Origin: Hydractinia symbiolongicarpus
Taxonomy: Eukaryota > Cnidaria > Hydrozoa > Anthoathecata > Hydractiniidae
Assembly (NCBI RefSeq): GCF_029227915.1
Contig: NC_079877.1
Location: 1,426,001-1,490,000, forward strand
DNA length: 64,000 nt
Direction: 5' to 3'
Numbering within the stretch: the first letter of the stretch is position 1; each line of letters begins with the position of its first letter. Below, in pieces: positions 1 through 12,227 of this stretch. The notes under the pieces were generated by a model. The model was not told the origin of the DNA. It ran no database searches and saw only the letters and a list, made by a program, of their open reading frames with translations. Both the position numbers and the translations under genes were made by a program.

Positions 1-1230
1 GCCGAGTCCGGGATTTACTGGAAATCGCGGGTTTTCGTTTGCCGGCGATTAAACTTCTTTTATTCAGCGTCTTATCAAAAATGAAAACATTTTCAAAAAC
101 TACAAGTCTCATGCGTTTTATTGGTGAAAAACTAATTTAAAAAATCGTTCGGGAAATTAGTTTACTCCCTGGGTACTTTCTTTGTATACTTTTGACCATA
201 CGGGTCGTGTCCGGGATTTAGGGGAAATCGCGGGTTTTCGTTTGCCGGCGATTAAAGTCCTTTTATTCAGCGTCTCATCAAAAATGAAAACATTTTTGAA
301 AACTACAAGTCTCATGGGTTTTAGTGGTGAAAAAGTAGTTTAAAAAATCGTTCGGGAAATGAGTTTACTCCCTGGTTACTTTCTTTGTATACTTTTGACT
401 ATACGGGTCGTGGCCAGGATTTTCGTGAAATTGTGGGTGTTCGTTTGCCGGCGATTAAACTTCTTTTATTCAGCGTCTCATCAAAAATGATAACATTTTT
501 GAAAACTACAAGTCTCATGCGTTTTAGTGGTGAAAAAATAATTTAAAAAGTCGTTCCGGAAATGAGTTTACTACCTGGGTACTTTCTTTGTGTACTTTTG
601 ACTGTACGGGCTGAGTCAGGGATTTAGGGGAAATCGCGGGTTTTCGTTTGCCGGCGATTAAACATCTTTTATTCAGCGTCTCATCAAAAATGAAAATATT
701 TTTGAAAACTAAAAGTCTCATGCGTTTTACTGGTGAAAAAATAATTTAAAAAATTGTTCGGGAAACGAGTATACTCCCTGGGTACTTTCTTTGTATACTT
801 CTGACTATACGGGCCGAGTCAGGGATTTACCGGAAATTGCGGGTTTTCGTTTGCCGGCGATTAAACTTGTTTTATTCAGCGTCTCATCAAAAATGAAAAC
901 ATTTTTAAAAACTACAAGTCTCATGCGTTTTATTGGTGAAAAACTAATTTAAAAAATCGTTCGGGAAATTAGTTTACTCCCTGGGTACTTTCTTTGTATA
1001 CTTTTGACCATACGGGTCGTGTCCGGGATTTAGGGGAAATCGCGGGTTTTCGTTTGCCGGCGATTAAAGTCCTTTTATTCAGCGTCTCATCAAAAATGAA
1101 ATCATTTTTGAAAACTACAAGTCTCATGGGTTTTAGTGGTGAAAAAGTAGTTTAAAAGATCGTTGGGGAAATGAGTTTACTCCCTGGGTACTTTCTTTGT
1201 ATACTTTTGACTATACGGGTCGTGGCCAGG
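1..1230 (-). repeat. 203-bp satellite, reverse-oriented block (~6 monomers)
   Basis: The landmark gccggcga occurs at 41, 244, 447, 650, 853 and 1056, exactly 203 bp apart each time. These copies are the reverse complement of the monomers to the right of 1231. The first two monomers reappear almost unchanged 812 bp (four monomers) further on, with the same private variants (a 'cgttttattggtg' segment, then a 'gggttttagtggtg' segment). This shows a higher-order copying step. Open frames here, such as minus 524-721, are by-products of the repeat. Confidence 0.95.
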
Positions 1231-1240
1231 GTTCACTAAA
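1221..1240. other. Orientation-switch junction in the 203-bp satellite
   Basis: Left of the junction the repeat reads as the reverse complement, ending in cgtggccagg. Right of it, from gttcactaaa, the repeat reads forward. The forward monomer is entered at its 'caccactaaaa' segment, with about 3 bases missing compared with other copies. No foreign sequence lies between the two orientations, so this is a direct head-to-head type inversion breakpoint inside the array. Confidence 0.9.
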
Positions 1241-4080
1241 ACCCATGAGACTTGTAGTGTTCAAAAATGTTTTCATTTTTGATGAGACGCTGAATAAAAG
1301 GAGTTTAATCGCCGGCAAACAAAAACCCGCGATTTCCCGTAAATCCCGGGCTTGGCCAGTATAGTCGAATGTATATAAAGAAAGTACCCAGGGAGTAAAC
1401 TCATTTCCCGAACGATTTTTGAAATTAATTTTTCACCACTAAAACGCAGGAGACATGTAGTTTTCAAAAATGGTTTCATTTTTGATGAGACGCTGAACAA
1501 AAGGAGTTTAATCGCCGGCAAACGAAAACCCGCTATTTCCTGTAAATCCCGGGCTTGGCCAGTATAGTCGAATGTATATAAAGAAAGTACCCAGGGAGTA
1601 AACTCATTTCCCGAACGATTTTTTAAATTAATTTTTCACCACTAAAACGCAGGAGACATGTAGTTTTCAAAAATGTTTTCAGTTTTGATGAGACGCTGAA
1701 TAAAAGAAGTTTAATCGCCGGCAAACGAAAACCCGCGATTTCCCGTAAATCCCTGGCTTGGCCAGTATAGTCGAATGTATATAAAGAAAGTACCAAGGGA
1801 GTAAACTCATTTCCCGAGCGATTTTTTAAATTAATTTTTTACCACTAAAACGCAGGAGACATGTAGTTTTCAAAAATGTTTTCAGTTTTGATGAGACGCT
1901 GAATAAAAGGAGTTTAATCGCCGGCAAACGATAATCCGCTATTTCCCGTAAATCCCGGGCTTGGCCAGTATAGTCGAATGTATATAAAGAAAGTACCCAG
2001 GGAGTAAACTCATTTCCCGAACGATTTTTTAAATTGATTTTTCACCACTAAAACGCAGGAGACATGTAGTTTTCAAAAATGTTTTCAGTTTTGATGAGAC
2101 GCTGAATAAAAGAAGTTGAATCGCCGGCAAACGAAAACCCGCGATTTCCCGTAAATCCCTGGCTTGGCCAGTATAGTCGAATGTATATAAAGAAAGTACC
2201 CAGGGAGTAAACTCATTTCCCGAGAGATTTTTTAAATTAATTTTTTACCACTAAAACGCAGGAGACATGTAGTTTTCAAAAATGTTTTCAGTTTTGATGA
2301 GACGCTGAATAAAAGAAGTTTAATCGCCGGCAAACGAAAACCCGCGATTTCCCGTAAATCCCTGGCTTGGCCAGTATAGTCGAATGTATATAAAGAAAGT
2401 ACCCAGGGAGTAAACTCATTTCCCGAGCGATTTTTTAAATTAATTTTTTACCACTAAAACGCAGGAGACATGTAGTTTTGAAAAATGTTTTCAGTTTTGA
2501 TGAGACGCTGAATAAAAGGAGTTTAATCGCCGGCAAACGAAAACCCGCTATTTCCCGTAAATCCCGGGCTTGGCCAGTATAGTCGAATGTATATAAAGAA
2601 AGTAACCAGGGAGTAAACTCATTTCCCGAACGATTTTTTAAATTAATTTTTCACCACTAAAACGCAGGAGACATGTAGTTTTCAAAAATGTTTTCAGTTT
2701 TGATGAGACGCTGAATAAAAGAAGTTTAATCGCCGGCAAACGAAAACCCGCGATTTCCCGTAAATCCCTGGCTTGGCCAGTATAGTCGAATGTATATAAA
2801 GAAAGTACCCAGGGAGTAAACTCATTTCCCGAGCGATTTTTTAAATTAATTTTTTACCACTAAAACGCAGGAGACATGTAGTTTTCAAAAATGTTTTCAG
2901 TTTTGATGAGACGCTGAATAAAAGGCGTTTAATCGCCGGCAAACGAAAACCCGCTATTTCCCGTAAATCCCGGGCTTGGCCAGTATAGTCGAATGTATAT
3001 AAAGAAAGTACCCAGGGAGTAAACTCATTTCCCGAACGATTTTTTAAATTAATTTTTCACCACTAAAACGCAGGAGACATGTAGTTTTCAAAAATGTTTT
3101 CAGTTTTGATGAGACGCTGAATAAAAGACGTTTAATCACCGGCAAACGAAAACCCGCGATTTCCAGTAAATCCCGGACTCGGCCCGTATAGTCAAAAGTA
3201 TACAAAGAAAGTACCCAGGGAGTAAACTCATTTCCCGAAGGATTTTTTAAATTATTTTTTCACCACTAAAACGCATGAGACATGTAGTTTTCAAAAATGT
3301 TTTCATTTTTGATGAGACGCTGAATAAAAGAAGTTTAATCGCCGGCAAACGAACACCCGCGATTTCCCCAAAATCCTGGCCACAACCCGTATGGTCAAAA
3401 GTATACAAAGAAAGTACCCAGGAAGTAAACTCATTTCCCGAACGATTTTTAAAATTGGTTTTTCACCACTAAAACGCATGAGACTTGTAGTTTTCAAAAA
3501 TGTTTTCATTTTTGATGAGACGCTGAATAAAAGAAGTTTAATCGCCGGCAAACGAAATCCTGCGATTTCCCGTTAATCCCGGGCTTGGCCAGTATAGTCG
3601 AATGTATATAAAGAAAGTACCCAGGGAGTAAACTCATTTCCCGAACGATTTTTTAAATTACTTTTTCACCACTAAAACCCAAGAGACTTGTAGTGTTCAA
3701 AAATGTTTTCATTTTTGATGAGACGCTGAAAAAAAGGAGTTTAATCGCCGGCAAACGAAAACCCGCGATTTCCCGTAAATCCCGGGCTTGGCCAGTATAG
3801 TCGAATGTATATAAAGAAAGTACCCAGGGAGTAAACTCATTTCCCGAACGATTTTTTAAATTAATTTTTCACCACTAAAACGCAGGAGACATGTAGTTTT
3901 CAAAAATGTTTTCATTTTTGATGAGACGCTGAATAAAAGGAGTTTAATCGCCGGCAAACGAAAACCCGCTATTTCCCGTAAATCCCGGGCTTGGCCAGTA
4001 TAGTCGAATGTATATAAAGAAAGTACCCAGGGAGTAAGCTCATATCCCGAACGATTTTTTAAATTAATTTTTCACCACTA

Positions 4081-4690
4081 AAACGCAGGAGACATGTAGT
4101 TTTCAAAAATGTTTTCAGTTTTGATGGAACGCTGAATAAAAGAAGTTTAATCGCCGGCAAACGAAAACCTGCGATTTCCCGTAAATCCCGGGCTTGGCCA
4201 GTATAGTCGAATGTATATAAAGAAAGTACCCAGGAAGTAAACTCATTTCCCGAGCGATTTTTTAAATTAATTTTTCACCACTAAAACGCAGGAGACATGT
4301 AGTTTTCAAAAATGTTTTCATTTTTGATGAGACGCTGAATAAAAGGAGTTTAATCGCCGGCAAACGAAAACCCGCTATTTCCCGTAAATCCCGGGCTTGG
4401 CCAGTATAGTCGAATGTATATAAAGAAAGTACCCAGGGAGTAAACTCATTTCCCGAACGATTTTTTAAATTAATTTTTCACCACTAAAACGCAGGAGACA
4501 TGTAGTTTTCAAAAATGTTTTCAGTTTTGATGGAACGCTGAATAAAAGAAGTTTAATCGCCGGCAAACGAAAACCTGCGATTTCCCGTAAATCCCGGGCT
4601 TGGCCAGTATAGTCGAATGTATATAAAGAAAGTACCCAGGAAGTAAACTCATTTCCCGAGCGATTTTTTAAATTAATTTTTCACCACTAA
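4081..4690 (+). repeat. 406-bp (two-monomer) higher-order copy in the 203-bp array
   Basis: The private variant 'ttgatggaacgctg', in place of the usual 'ttgatgagacgctg', occurs at about 4121 and again at about 4527, 406 bp apart. Nearly identical sequence surrounds both. This is a two-monomer unit copied in tandem. The stretch from about 1558 to 3150 shows a similar mix of two monomer types, one with 'cccgctatttcccg' and one with 'cccgcgatttcccg'. Confidence 0.75.
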
Positions 4691-7600
4691 AACGCAGGAG
4701 ACATGTAGTTTTCAAAAATATTTTCAGTTTTGATGACACGCTGAATAAAAGAAGTTTAATCGCCGGCAAACGAAAACCCGCGATTTCCAGTAAATCCCGG
4801 ACTCGGCCCGTATAGTCAAAAGGATACAAAGAAAGTATCCAGGGAGTAAACTCATTTCCCGAACGATTGTTAAAATTATTTTTTCACCACTAAAACGCAT
4901 GAGACTTGTAGTTTTCAAAAATGTTTTCATTTTTGATGAGACGCTGAATAAAAGAAGTTTAATCGCCGGCAAACGAACACACGCGATTTCCCCAAAATCC
5001 TGGCCACAACCCGAATGGTCAAAAGAATACAAAGAAAGTACCCAGGGAGTAAACTCATTTCCCGAACGATTTTTAAAATTGGTTTTTCACCACTAAAACG
5101 CATGAGACTTGTAGTTTTCAAAAATGTTTTCAGTTTTGATGAAACGCTGAATAAAAGAAGTTTAATCGCCGGCAAACAAAAACCCGCGATTTTCAGTAAA
5201 TCCCGGACTCGGCCCGTATAGTCAAAAGGATACAAAGAAAGTACCCAGGGAGTAAACTCATTTCCCGAACGATTTTTGAAATTAATTTTTCACCACTAAA
5301 ACGCATGAGACTTGGAGTTTTTAAAAATGTTTTCATTTTTTATGAGATACTGAGTAAAAGAAGTTTAATCGCCGGCAAACGAACACAGGCGATTTCCCCA
5401 AAATCCTGGCCACAACCCGTATGGTCAAAAGTATACAAAGAAAGTACCCAGGGAGTAAACTCATTTCCCGAACTATTTTTAAAATTGGTTTTTCACCACT
5501 AAAACGCATGAGACTTGTAGTTTTTAAAAATGTTTTCATTTTTGATGAGACGCTGAATAAAAGGAGTTTAATCGCCGGCAAACGAAAACCCGCGATTTTC
5601 CGTAAATCCCGGGCTTGGCCAGTATAGTCTAATGTATATAAAGAAAGTACCCAGGGAGTAAACTCATTTCCCGAACGATTTTTTAAATTAATTTTTCACC
5701 ACTAAAACGCAGGAGACATGTAGTTTTCAAAAATGTTTTCAGTTTTGATGAGACGCTGAATAAAAGAAGTTTAATCGCCGGCAAACGAAAACCCGCGATT
5801 TCCAGTAAATCCCTGACTCAGCCAGTATAGTCAGAAGTATACAAAGAAAGTACCCAGGGATTAAACTCATTTCCCGAACGATTTTTTAAATTAATTTTTC
5901 AGCACTAAAACGCATGAGACTTGTAGTTTACAAAAATGCGTTCATTTTTGATGAGACGCTGAATAAAAGAAGATTAATCGGCGGCAAACGAAAACTTCCG
6001 ATTTCCCGTAAATCCCTGACTCGGCCCGTATAGTCAGAAGTATACAAAGAAAGTACCCAGGGAGTAAACTCATTTCCCGAACGATTTTTTAAGTTATTTT
6101 TTCACCAGTAAAACGCATGAGACTTTTAGTTTTCAAAAATGTTTTCATTTTTGATGAAATGGTGAATAAAAGAAGTTTAATCGCCGGCAAACGAAAACCC
6201 GTGATTTCCCCTAAATCCCGAACACAACCCGTATGGTCAAAAGTATACAAAGAAAGTACCTAGGGAGTAAACTCATTTCCCCAACGATTTTTTAAATTAG
6301 AATTTCACCCCTAAAACGCATGAGACTTGTAATTTTCAAAAATGTTTTCATTTTTGATGAGACGCTGAATAAAAGAGGTTTAATCACCGGCAAACAAAAA
6401 CCCGCGATTTCCCCTAAATCCCTGACTCAGCCCGTATAGTCAAAAATATAGAAAGAAAGTACCCAGGGAGTAAACTCATTTCCCGAACGATTTTTTAAAT
6501 TATTTTTTCAGCACTAAAGCGCAGGAGACATGTAGATTTCAAAAATGTTTTCAGTTTTAATGAGACGCTGAATAAAAGAAGTTTAATCGCCGGCAAACGA
6601 AAACCCGCGATTTCCAGTAAATCCCGGACTCAGCCTGTATAGTCAAAAGTATACAAAGAAAGTACCCAGGGAGTAAACTCATTTCCCGAACGATTTTTTA
6701 AATTATTTTTTCACCACTAAAACGCATGAGACTTGTAATTTTCAAAAATGTTTTCATTTTTGATGAGACGCTGAATAAAAGAAGTTTAATCGCTGGCAAA
6801 CGAAAACCCGCGATTTCCCCTAAATCCCTGACTCGGCACGTATAGTCAGAAGTATACAAAGAAAGTACCCATGGAGTAAACTCATTTCCCGAACGATTTT
6901 TTTAGTTATTTTTTCAGCACTAAAACGCATGAGACTTGAGGTTACAAAAATGTTTTCATTTTTGATGAGACGCTGAATAAAAGGAGTTTAATCGCCGGCA
7001 AACGAAAACCCGCTATTTCCCGTAAATCCCGGGCTTGGCCATTATAGTCGAATGTATATAAAGAAAGAACCCAGGGAGTAAACTCATTTCCCGAACGATT
7101 TTTTAAATTAATTTTTCACCACTAAAACGCAGGAGACATGTAGTTTTCAAAAATGTTTTCAGTTTTGATGAGACGCTGAATAAAAGAAGTTTAATCGCCG
7201 GCAAACGAAAACCTGCAATTTTCAGTAAATCCCGGACTCGGCCCGTATAGTCAAAAGGATACAAAGAAAGTACCCAGGGAGTAAACTCATTTCCCGAAGG
7301 ATTTTTTAAATTATTTTTTCACCACTAAAACGCATGAGACATGTAGTTTTCAAAATTGTTTTCATTTTTGATGAGACGCTGATTAAAAGGAGTTTAATCG
7401 CCGGCAAACGAAAACCCGCTATTTCCCGTAAATCCCGGGCTTGGCCAGTATAGTCGAATGTATATAAAGAAAGTTCCCAGGGAGTAAACTCATTTCCCGA
7501 ACGATTTTTTAAATTATTTTTTCACCACTAAAACCCATGAGACTTTTAGTTTTCAAAAATGTTTTCATTTTTGATGAGACGCTGAATAAAAGAAGTTTAA

Positions 7601-9410
7601 TCGCCGGCAAACGAAAACCCGCGATTTCACCTAAATCCCAGACACGACCGGTATGGTCAAAAGTATACAAAGAAAGTACCTAGGGAGTAAACTCATTTCC
7701 CGAACGATTTTTTAAATTAGTATTTCACCACTAAAACGCATGAGACTTGTAGTTTTTAAAAATGTTTACAATTTTGATGAGACGCTGAATAAACCAAGTT
7801 TAATCGCCGGCAAACGAAAACCCGCGATTTCCCCTAAATCCGGACACGACCCGTATGGTCAAAAGTATACAAAGAAAGTATCCAGGGAGTAAACTCATTT
7901 CCCGACCGATTTTTTAAATTAGTTTTTCACCACTAAAACGCATGAGACTTGTAGTTTTCAAAAATGTTTTCATTTTTGATAAGACGCTGAATAAAAGAAG
8001 TTTAATCGCCGGCAAACGAAAACCCGCGATTTCCCGTAAATCCCTGACTCGGCCCGTATAGTCAGAAGTATACAAAGAAAGTACCCAGGGAGTAAACTCA
8101 TTTCCCGAACGATTTTTTAAATTATTTTTTCACCAGTAAAATGCATGAGACTTGTAGTTTTCAAAAATATTTTTATTTTTGATGAGACGCTGAATAAAAG
8201 AAGTTTAATCGCCGGCAAACGAAAACCCGCGATTTCCCGTAAATACCGGATTCGGCCCGTATAGTCAAAAGTATACAAAGAAAGTTCCCAGGGAGTAAAC
8301 TCATTTCCCGAACGATTTTTTAAATTAGGTTTTCACCACTTAAACGCACGAGACCTGTAGTTTTTAAAAATGTTTACCTTTTTGATGAGACGCTGGATAA
8401 AAGAAGTTTAATCGCCGGCAAACGAAAACCCGCGATTTCCCCTAAATCCCGGACACGACCCGTATGGTCAAAAGTATAAAAGGAAAGTACCCAGGGAGTA
8501 AACTCATTTCCCGAACGATTTTTTAAATTAGTATTTCACCACTAAAACGCATGAGACTTGTAGTTTTCAGAAATGTTTTCATTTTTGATAAGACGCTGAA
8601 TAAAAGAAGTTTAATCGCCGGCAAACGAAAACCCACGATTTCCCCTAAATTCGGACACGACCCGTATGGTCAAAAGTATACAAAGAAAGTATCCAGGGAG
8701 TAAACTCATTTCCCGACCGATTTTTTAAATTAGTTTTTCACCACTAAAACGAATGAGACTTGTAGTTTTCAAAAATGTTTTCATTTTTGATGAAACGCTG
8801 AATAAAAGAAGTTTAATCGCCGGCAAACGAAAACCTGCGATTTCCCGTAAATCCCTGACTCGGCCCGTATAGTCAGAAATATACAAAGAAAGTACCCAGG
8901 GAGTAAACTCATTTCCCGAACGATTTTTTAAATTAGTTTTTCACCACTAAAACGCATGAGACTTGTAGTTTTCAAAAATGTTTTCATTTTTGATGAGACG
9001 CTGAATAAAAGAAGTTTAATCCCCGGCAAACGAAAACCCGCAATTTCCCAAAAATCCTGGCCTCGACCCGTTTAATCAAAAGTATACAAAGAAAGTACCC
9101 AGGGATTTAATTCATTTCCCGAACGATTTTTTAAATTATTTTTACACCACTAAAACCCATGAGACTTGTAGTGTTCAAAAATGTTTTCATTTTTGATGAG
9201 ACGCTGAATAAAAGGAGTTTAATCGCCGGCAAACGAAAACCCGCGATTTCCCGTAAATCCCGGGCTTGGCTAGTATAGTCGAATGTATATAAAGAAAGTA
9301 CCCAGGAAGTAAACTCATTTCCCGAACGATTTTTTAAATTAATTTTTCACCAGTAAAACGCTTGAGACTTGTAGTTTTTAAAAATGTTTTCATTTTTGAT
9401 GAGACGATGA

Positions 9411-9430
9411 ATAAAAGAAGTTTGATTTCC
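9411..9430 (+). repeat. Deletion-variant 203-bp monomer (24 bp missing), copy 1
   Basis: Between 9423 and 9424 the monomer lacks the 24 bases that normally run from aatcgccggc to acccgc, so 'gaagttt' joins directly to 'gatttcccg'. The loss removes the GCCGGC palindrome. The same breakpoint recurs at 10617/10618 and 12217/12218, so the three copies share one ancestor and mark a higher-order repeat. Confidence 0.85.
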
Positions 9431-10607
9431 CGTAAATCCCGGACTCGGCCCGTATAGTCAAAAGTATACAAAGAAAGTACCCAGGGAGTAAACTCATTTC
9501 CAGAACGATTTTTTAAAATATTTTTTCAGCACTAAAGCGCATGTGACTTGTAGTTTTCCAAAATGTTTTCATTTTTGATGAGACGCTGAATAAAAGAAAT
9601 TTAATCGGCGGCAAACGAAAGCCCGCGATTTCCCGTAAATCCCTGACTCGGCCCGTATAGTCAGAAGTATACAAAGAAAGTACCCAGGGAGTAAACTCAT
9701 TTCCCTAACGATTTTTTAAATTAGGTTTTCACCACATAAACGCACGAGACTTGTAGGTTTTAAAAATGTTTACATTTTTGATGAGACGCTGAATAAAAGA
9801 AGTTTAATCGCAGGCAATCGAAAACCCGCGATTTCCCGTAAATCCCTGGCTTGGCCAGTATAGTCGAATGTATATAAAGAAAGTACCCAGGGAGTAAACA
9901 CATTTCCCGAACGATTTTTTAAATTAATTTTTCACCACTAAAACGCATTAGTCTTGTAGTTTTTAAAAATGTTTTCATTTTTTATGAGACGCTGAATAAA
10001 AGAAGTTTAATCGCCGGCAAACGAAAACCCGCGATTTCCCGTAAATCCCCGACTCGGCCCGTATAGTCAGAAGTATACAAAGAAAGTACCCAGGGAGTAA
10101 ACTCATTTCCCGAACGATTTTTTAAAGTAGGTTTTCACCACATAAACGCACGAGACTTGTAGTGTTCAAATATGTTTTCATTTTTGATGAGACGCTGAAT
10201 TAAAGGAGTTTAATCGCCGGCAAACGAAAACCCGCGAATTCCCGTAAATCCCGGGCTTGGCCATTACAGTCGAATGTATATAAAAAAAGTACCCAGGAAG
10301 AAAACTCATTTCCCGAACGATTTTTTAAATTAATTTTTCACCACTAAAACGCATGAGTCTTGTAGTTTTTAAAAATGTTTTCATTTTTGATGAGACGCTG
10401 AATAAAAGAAGTTTAATCGCCGGCAAACGAAAACCCGCGATTTCCCGTAAATCCCCGACTCGGCCCGTATAGTCAGAAGTATACAAAGAAAGTACCTAGG
10501 GAGTAAACTCATTTCCCGAACGATTTTTTAAATTATTTTTTCACCAGTAAAACGCGTGAGACTTGTAGTTTTTAAAAATGTTTTCATTTTTGATGAGACG
10601 ATGAATA

Positions 10608-10627
10608 AAAGAAGTTTGATTTCCCGT
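10608..10627 (+). repeat. Deletion-variant 203-bp monomer, copy 2
   Basis: Same 24-bp loss at 10617/10618. It lies 1,194 bp from copy 1, which equals six monomers minus the 24 deleted bases. Confidence 0.85.
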
Positions 10628-12207
10628 AAGTCCCGGACTCGGCCCGTATAGTCAAAAGTATACAAAGAAAGTACCCAGGGAGTAAACTCATTTCCAGAAC
10701 GATTTCTTAAAATATTTTTTCAGCACTGAAGCGCATGTGACTTGTAGTTTTCCAAAATGTTTTCATTTTTGATGAGACGCTGAATAAAAGAAGTTTAATC
10801 GGCGGCAAACGAAATCCCGCGATTTTCCGTAAATCCCTGACTCGGCCCGTATAGTCAGAAGTATACAAAGAAAGTACCCAGGGAGTAAACTCATTTCCCT
10901 AACGATTTTTTAAATTAGGTTTTCACCACATAAACGCACGAGACTTGTAGGTTTTAAAAATGTTTACATTTTTGATGAGACGCTGAATAAAAGAAGTTTA
11001 ATCGCCAGCAAACGATAACCTGCGATTTTCCGTAAATCCCCGACTCGGCCCGTATAGTCAGAAGTATACAAAGAAAGTACACAGGGAGTACACTCATTTC
11101 CGGAACGATTTTTTAAAATATTTTTTCAGCACTAAAGCGCATGTGACTTGTAGTTTTCCAAAATGTTTTCATTTTTGATGAGACGCTGAATAAAAGAAGT
11201 TTAATCGGCGGCAAACGATAACCCGCGATTTCCCGTAAATCCCTGACTCGGCCCGTATAGTCAGAAGTATACAAAGAAAGTACCCAGGGAGTAAACTCAT
11301 TTCTCGAACTATTTTTTAAATTAGGTTTTCACCACCTAAACGCACGAGACTTGTAGTTTTTAAAAATGTTTGCATTTTTGATGAGACGCTGAATAAAAGA
11401 AGTTTAATCGCCGGCAAACGAAAACCCGCGATTTCCCCTAAATCCCGGACACGCACCGTATGGTCAAAAGTATACAAGGAAAGTACCCAGGGAGCAAACT
11501 CATTTCCCGAACGATTTTTTAAATTAGTTTTTCACCACTAAAACGCATGAGACTTGTAGTTTTCAAAAATGTTTTCATTTTTGATGAGACGCTGAATAAA
11601 AGAAGTTTAATCGCCGGCAAACGAAAACCCGCAATTTCCCAAAAATCCTGGCCACAACCCGTATAATCAAAAGTATACAAAGAAAGTACCCAGGGATTAA
11701 ATTCATTTCCCGAACGATTTTTTAAATTATTTTTACACCACCAAAACCTATGAGACTTGTAGTGTTCAAAAATATTTTCATTTTTGATGAGACGCTGAAT
11801 AAAAGGAGTTTAATCGCCGGCAAACGAAAACCCGCGATTTCCCGTAAATCCCGGGCTTGGCCAGTATAGTCGAATCTATATAAAGAAAGTACCCAGGAAG
11901 TAAACTCATTTCCCGAACGATTTTTTAAATTAATTTTTCACCACTAAAACGCATGAGTCTTGTAGTTTTTAAAAATGTTTTCATTTTTGATGAGACGCTG
12001 TATAAAAGAAGTTTAATCGCCGGCAAACGAAAACCCGCGATTTCCCGTAAATCCCCGACTCGGCCCGTATAGTCAGAAGTATACAAAGAAAGTACCCAGG
12101 GAGTAAACTCATTTCCCGAACGATTTTTTAAATTATTTTTTCACCAGTAAAACGCATGAGACTTGTAGTTTTTAAAAATGTTTTCATTTTTGATAAGACG
12201 ATGAATA

Positions 12208-12227
12208 AAAGAAGTTTGATTTCCCGT
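12208..12227 (+). repeat. Deletion-variant 203-bp monomer, copy 3
   Basis: Same 24-bp loss at 12217/12218. It lies 1,600 bp from copy 2, which equals eight monomers minus 24. The blocks carrying this marker therefore differ by two monomers in length. Confidence 0.85.

Noticed and set aside
1300-1330. CENP-B box in the 203-bp monomer (minus strand ttttcgtttgccggcg)
   Set aside because: It has TTCG and part of CGG, but the fixed A and full CGGG at the right spacing are missing, so it does not meet the consensus.
3275-5627. Open frames of 61-102 codons on both strands of the 203-bp array (also 524-721, 1273-1521, 12972-13280 and 13350-13565)
   Set aside because: 203 is not a multiple of 3, so each frame breaks after about 1-1.5 monomers. 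The same peptides recur only because the DNA recurs. Opposite strands are open at the same place, and there is no gene structure.
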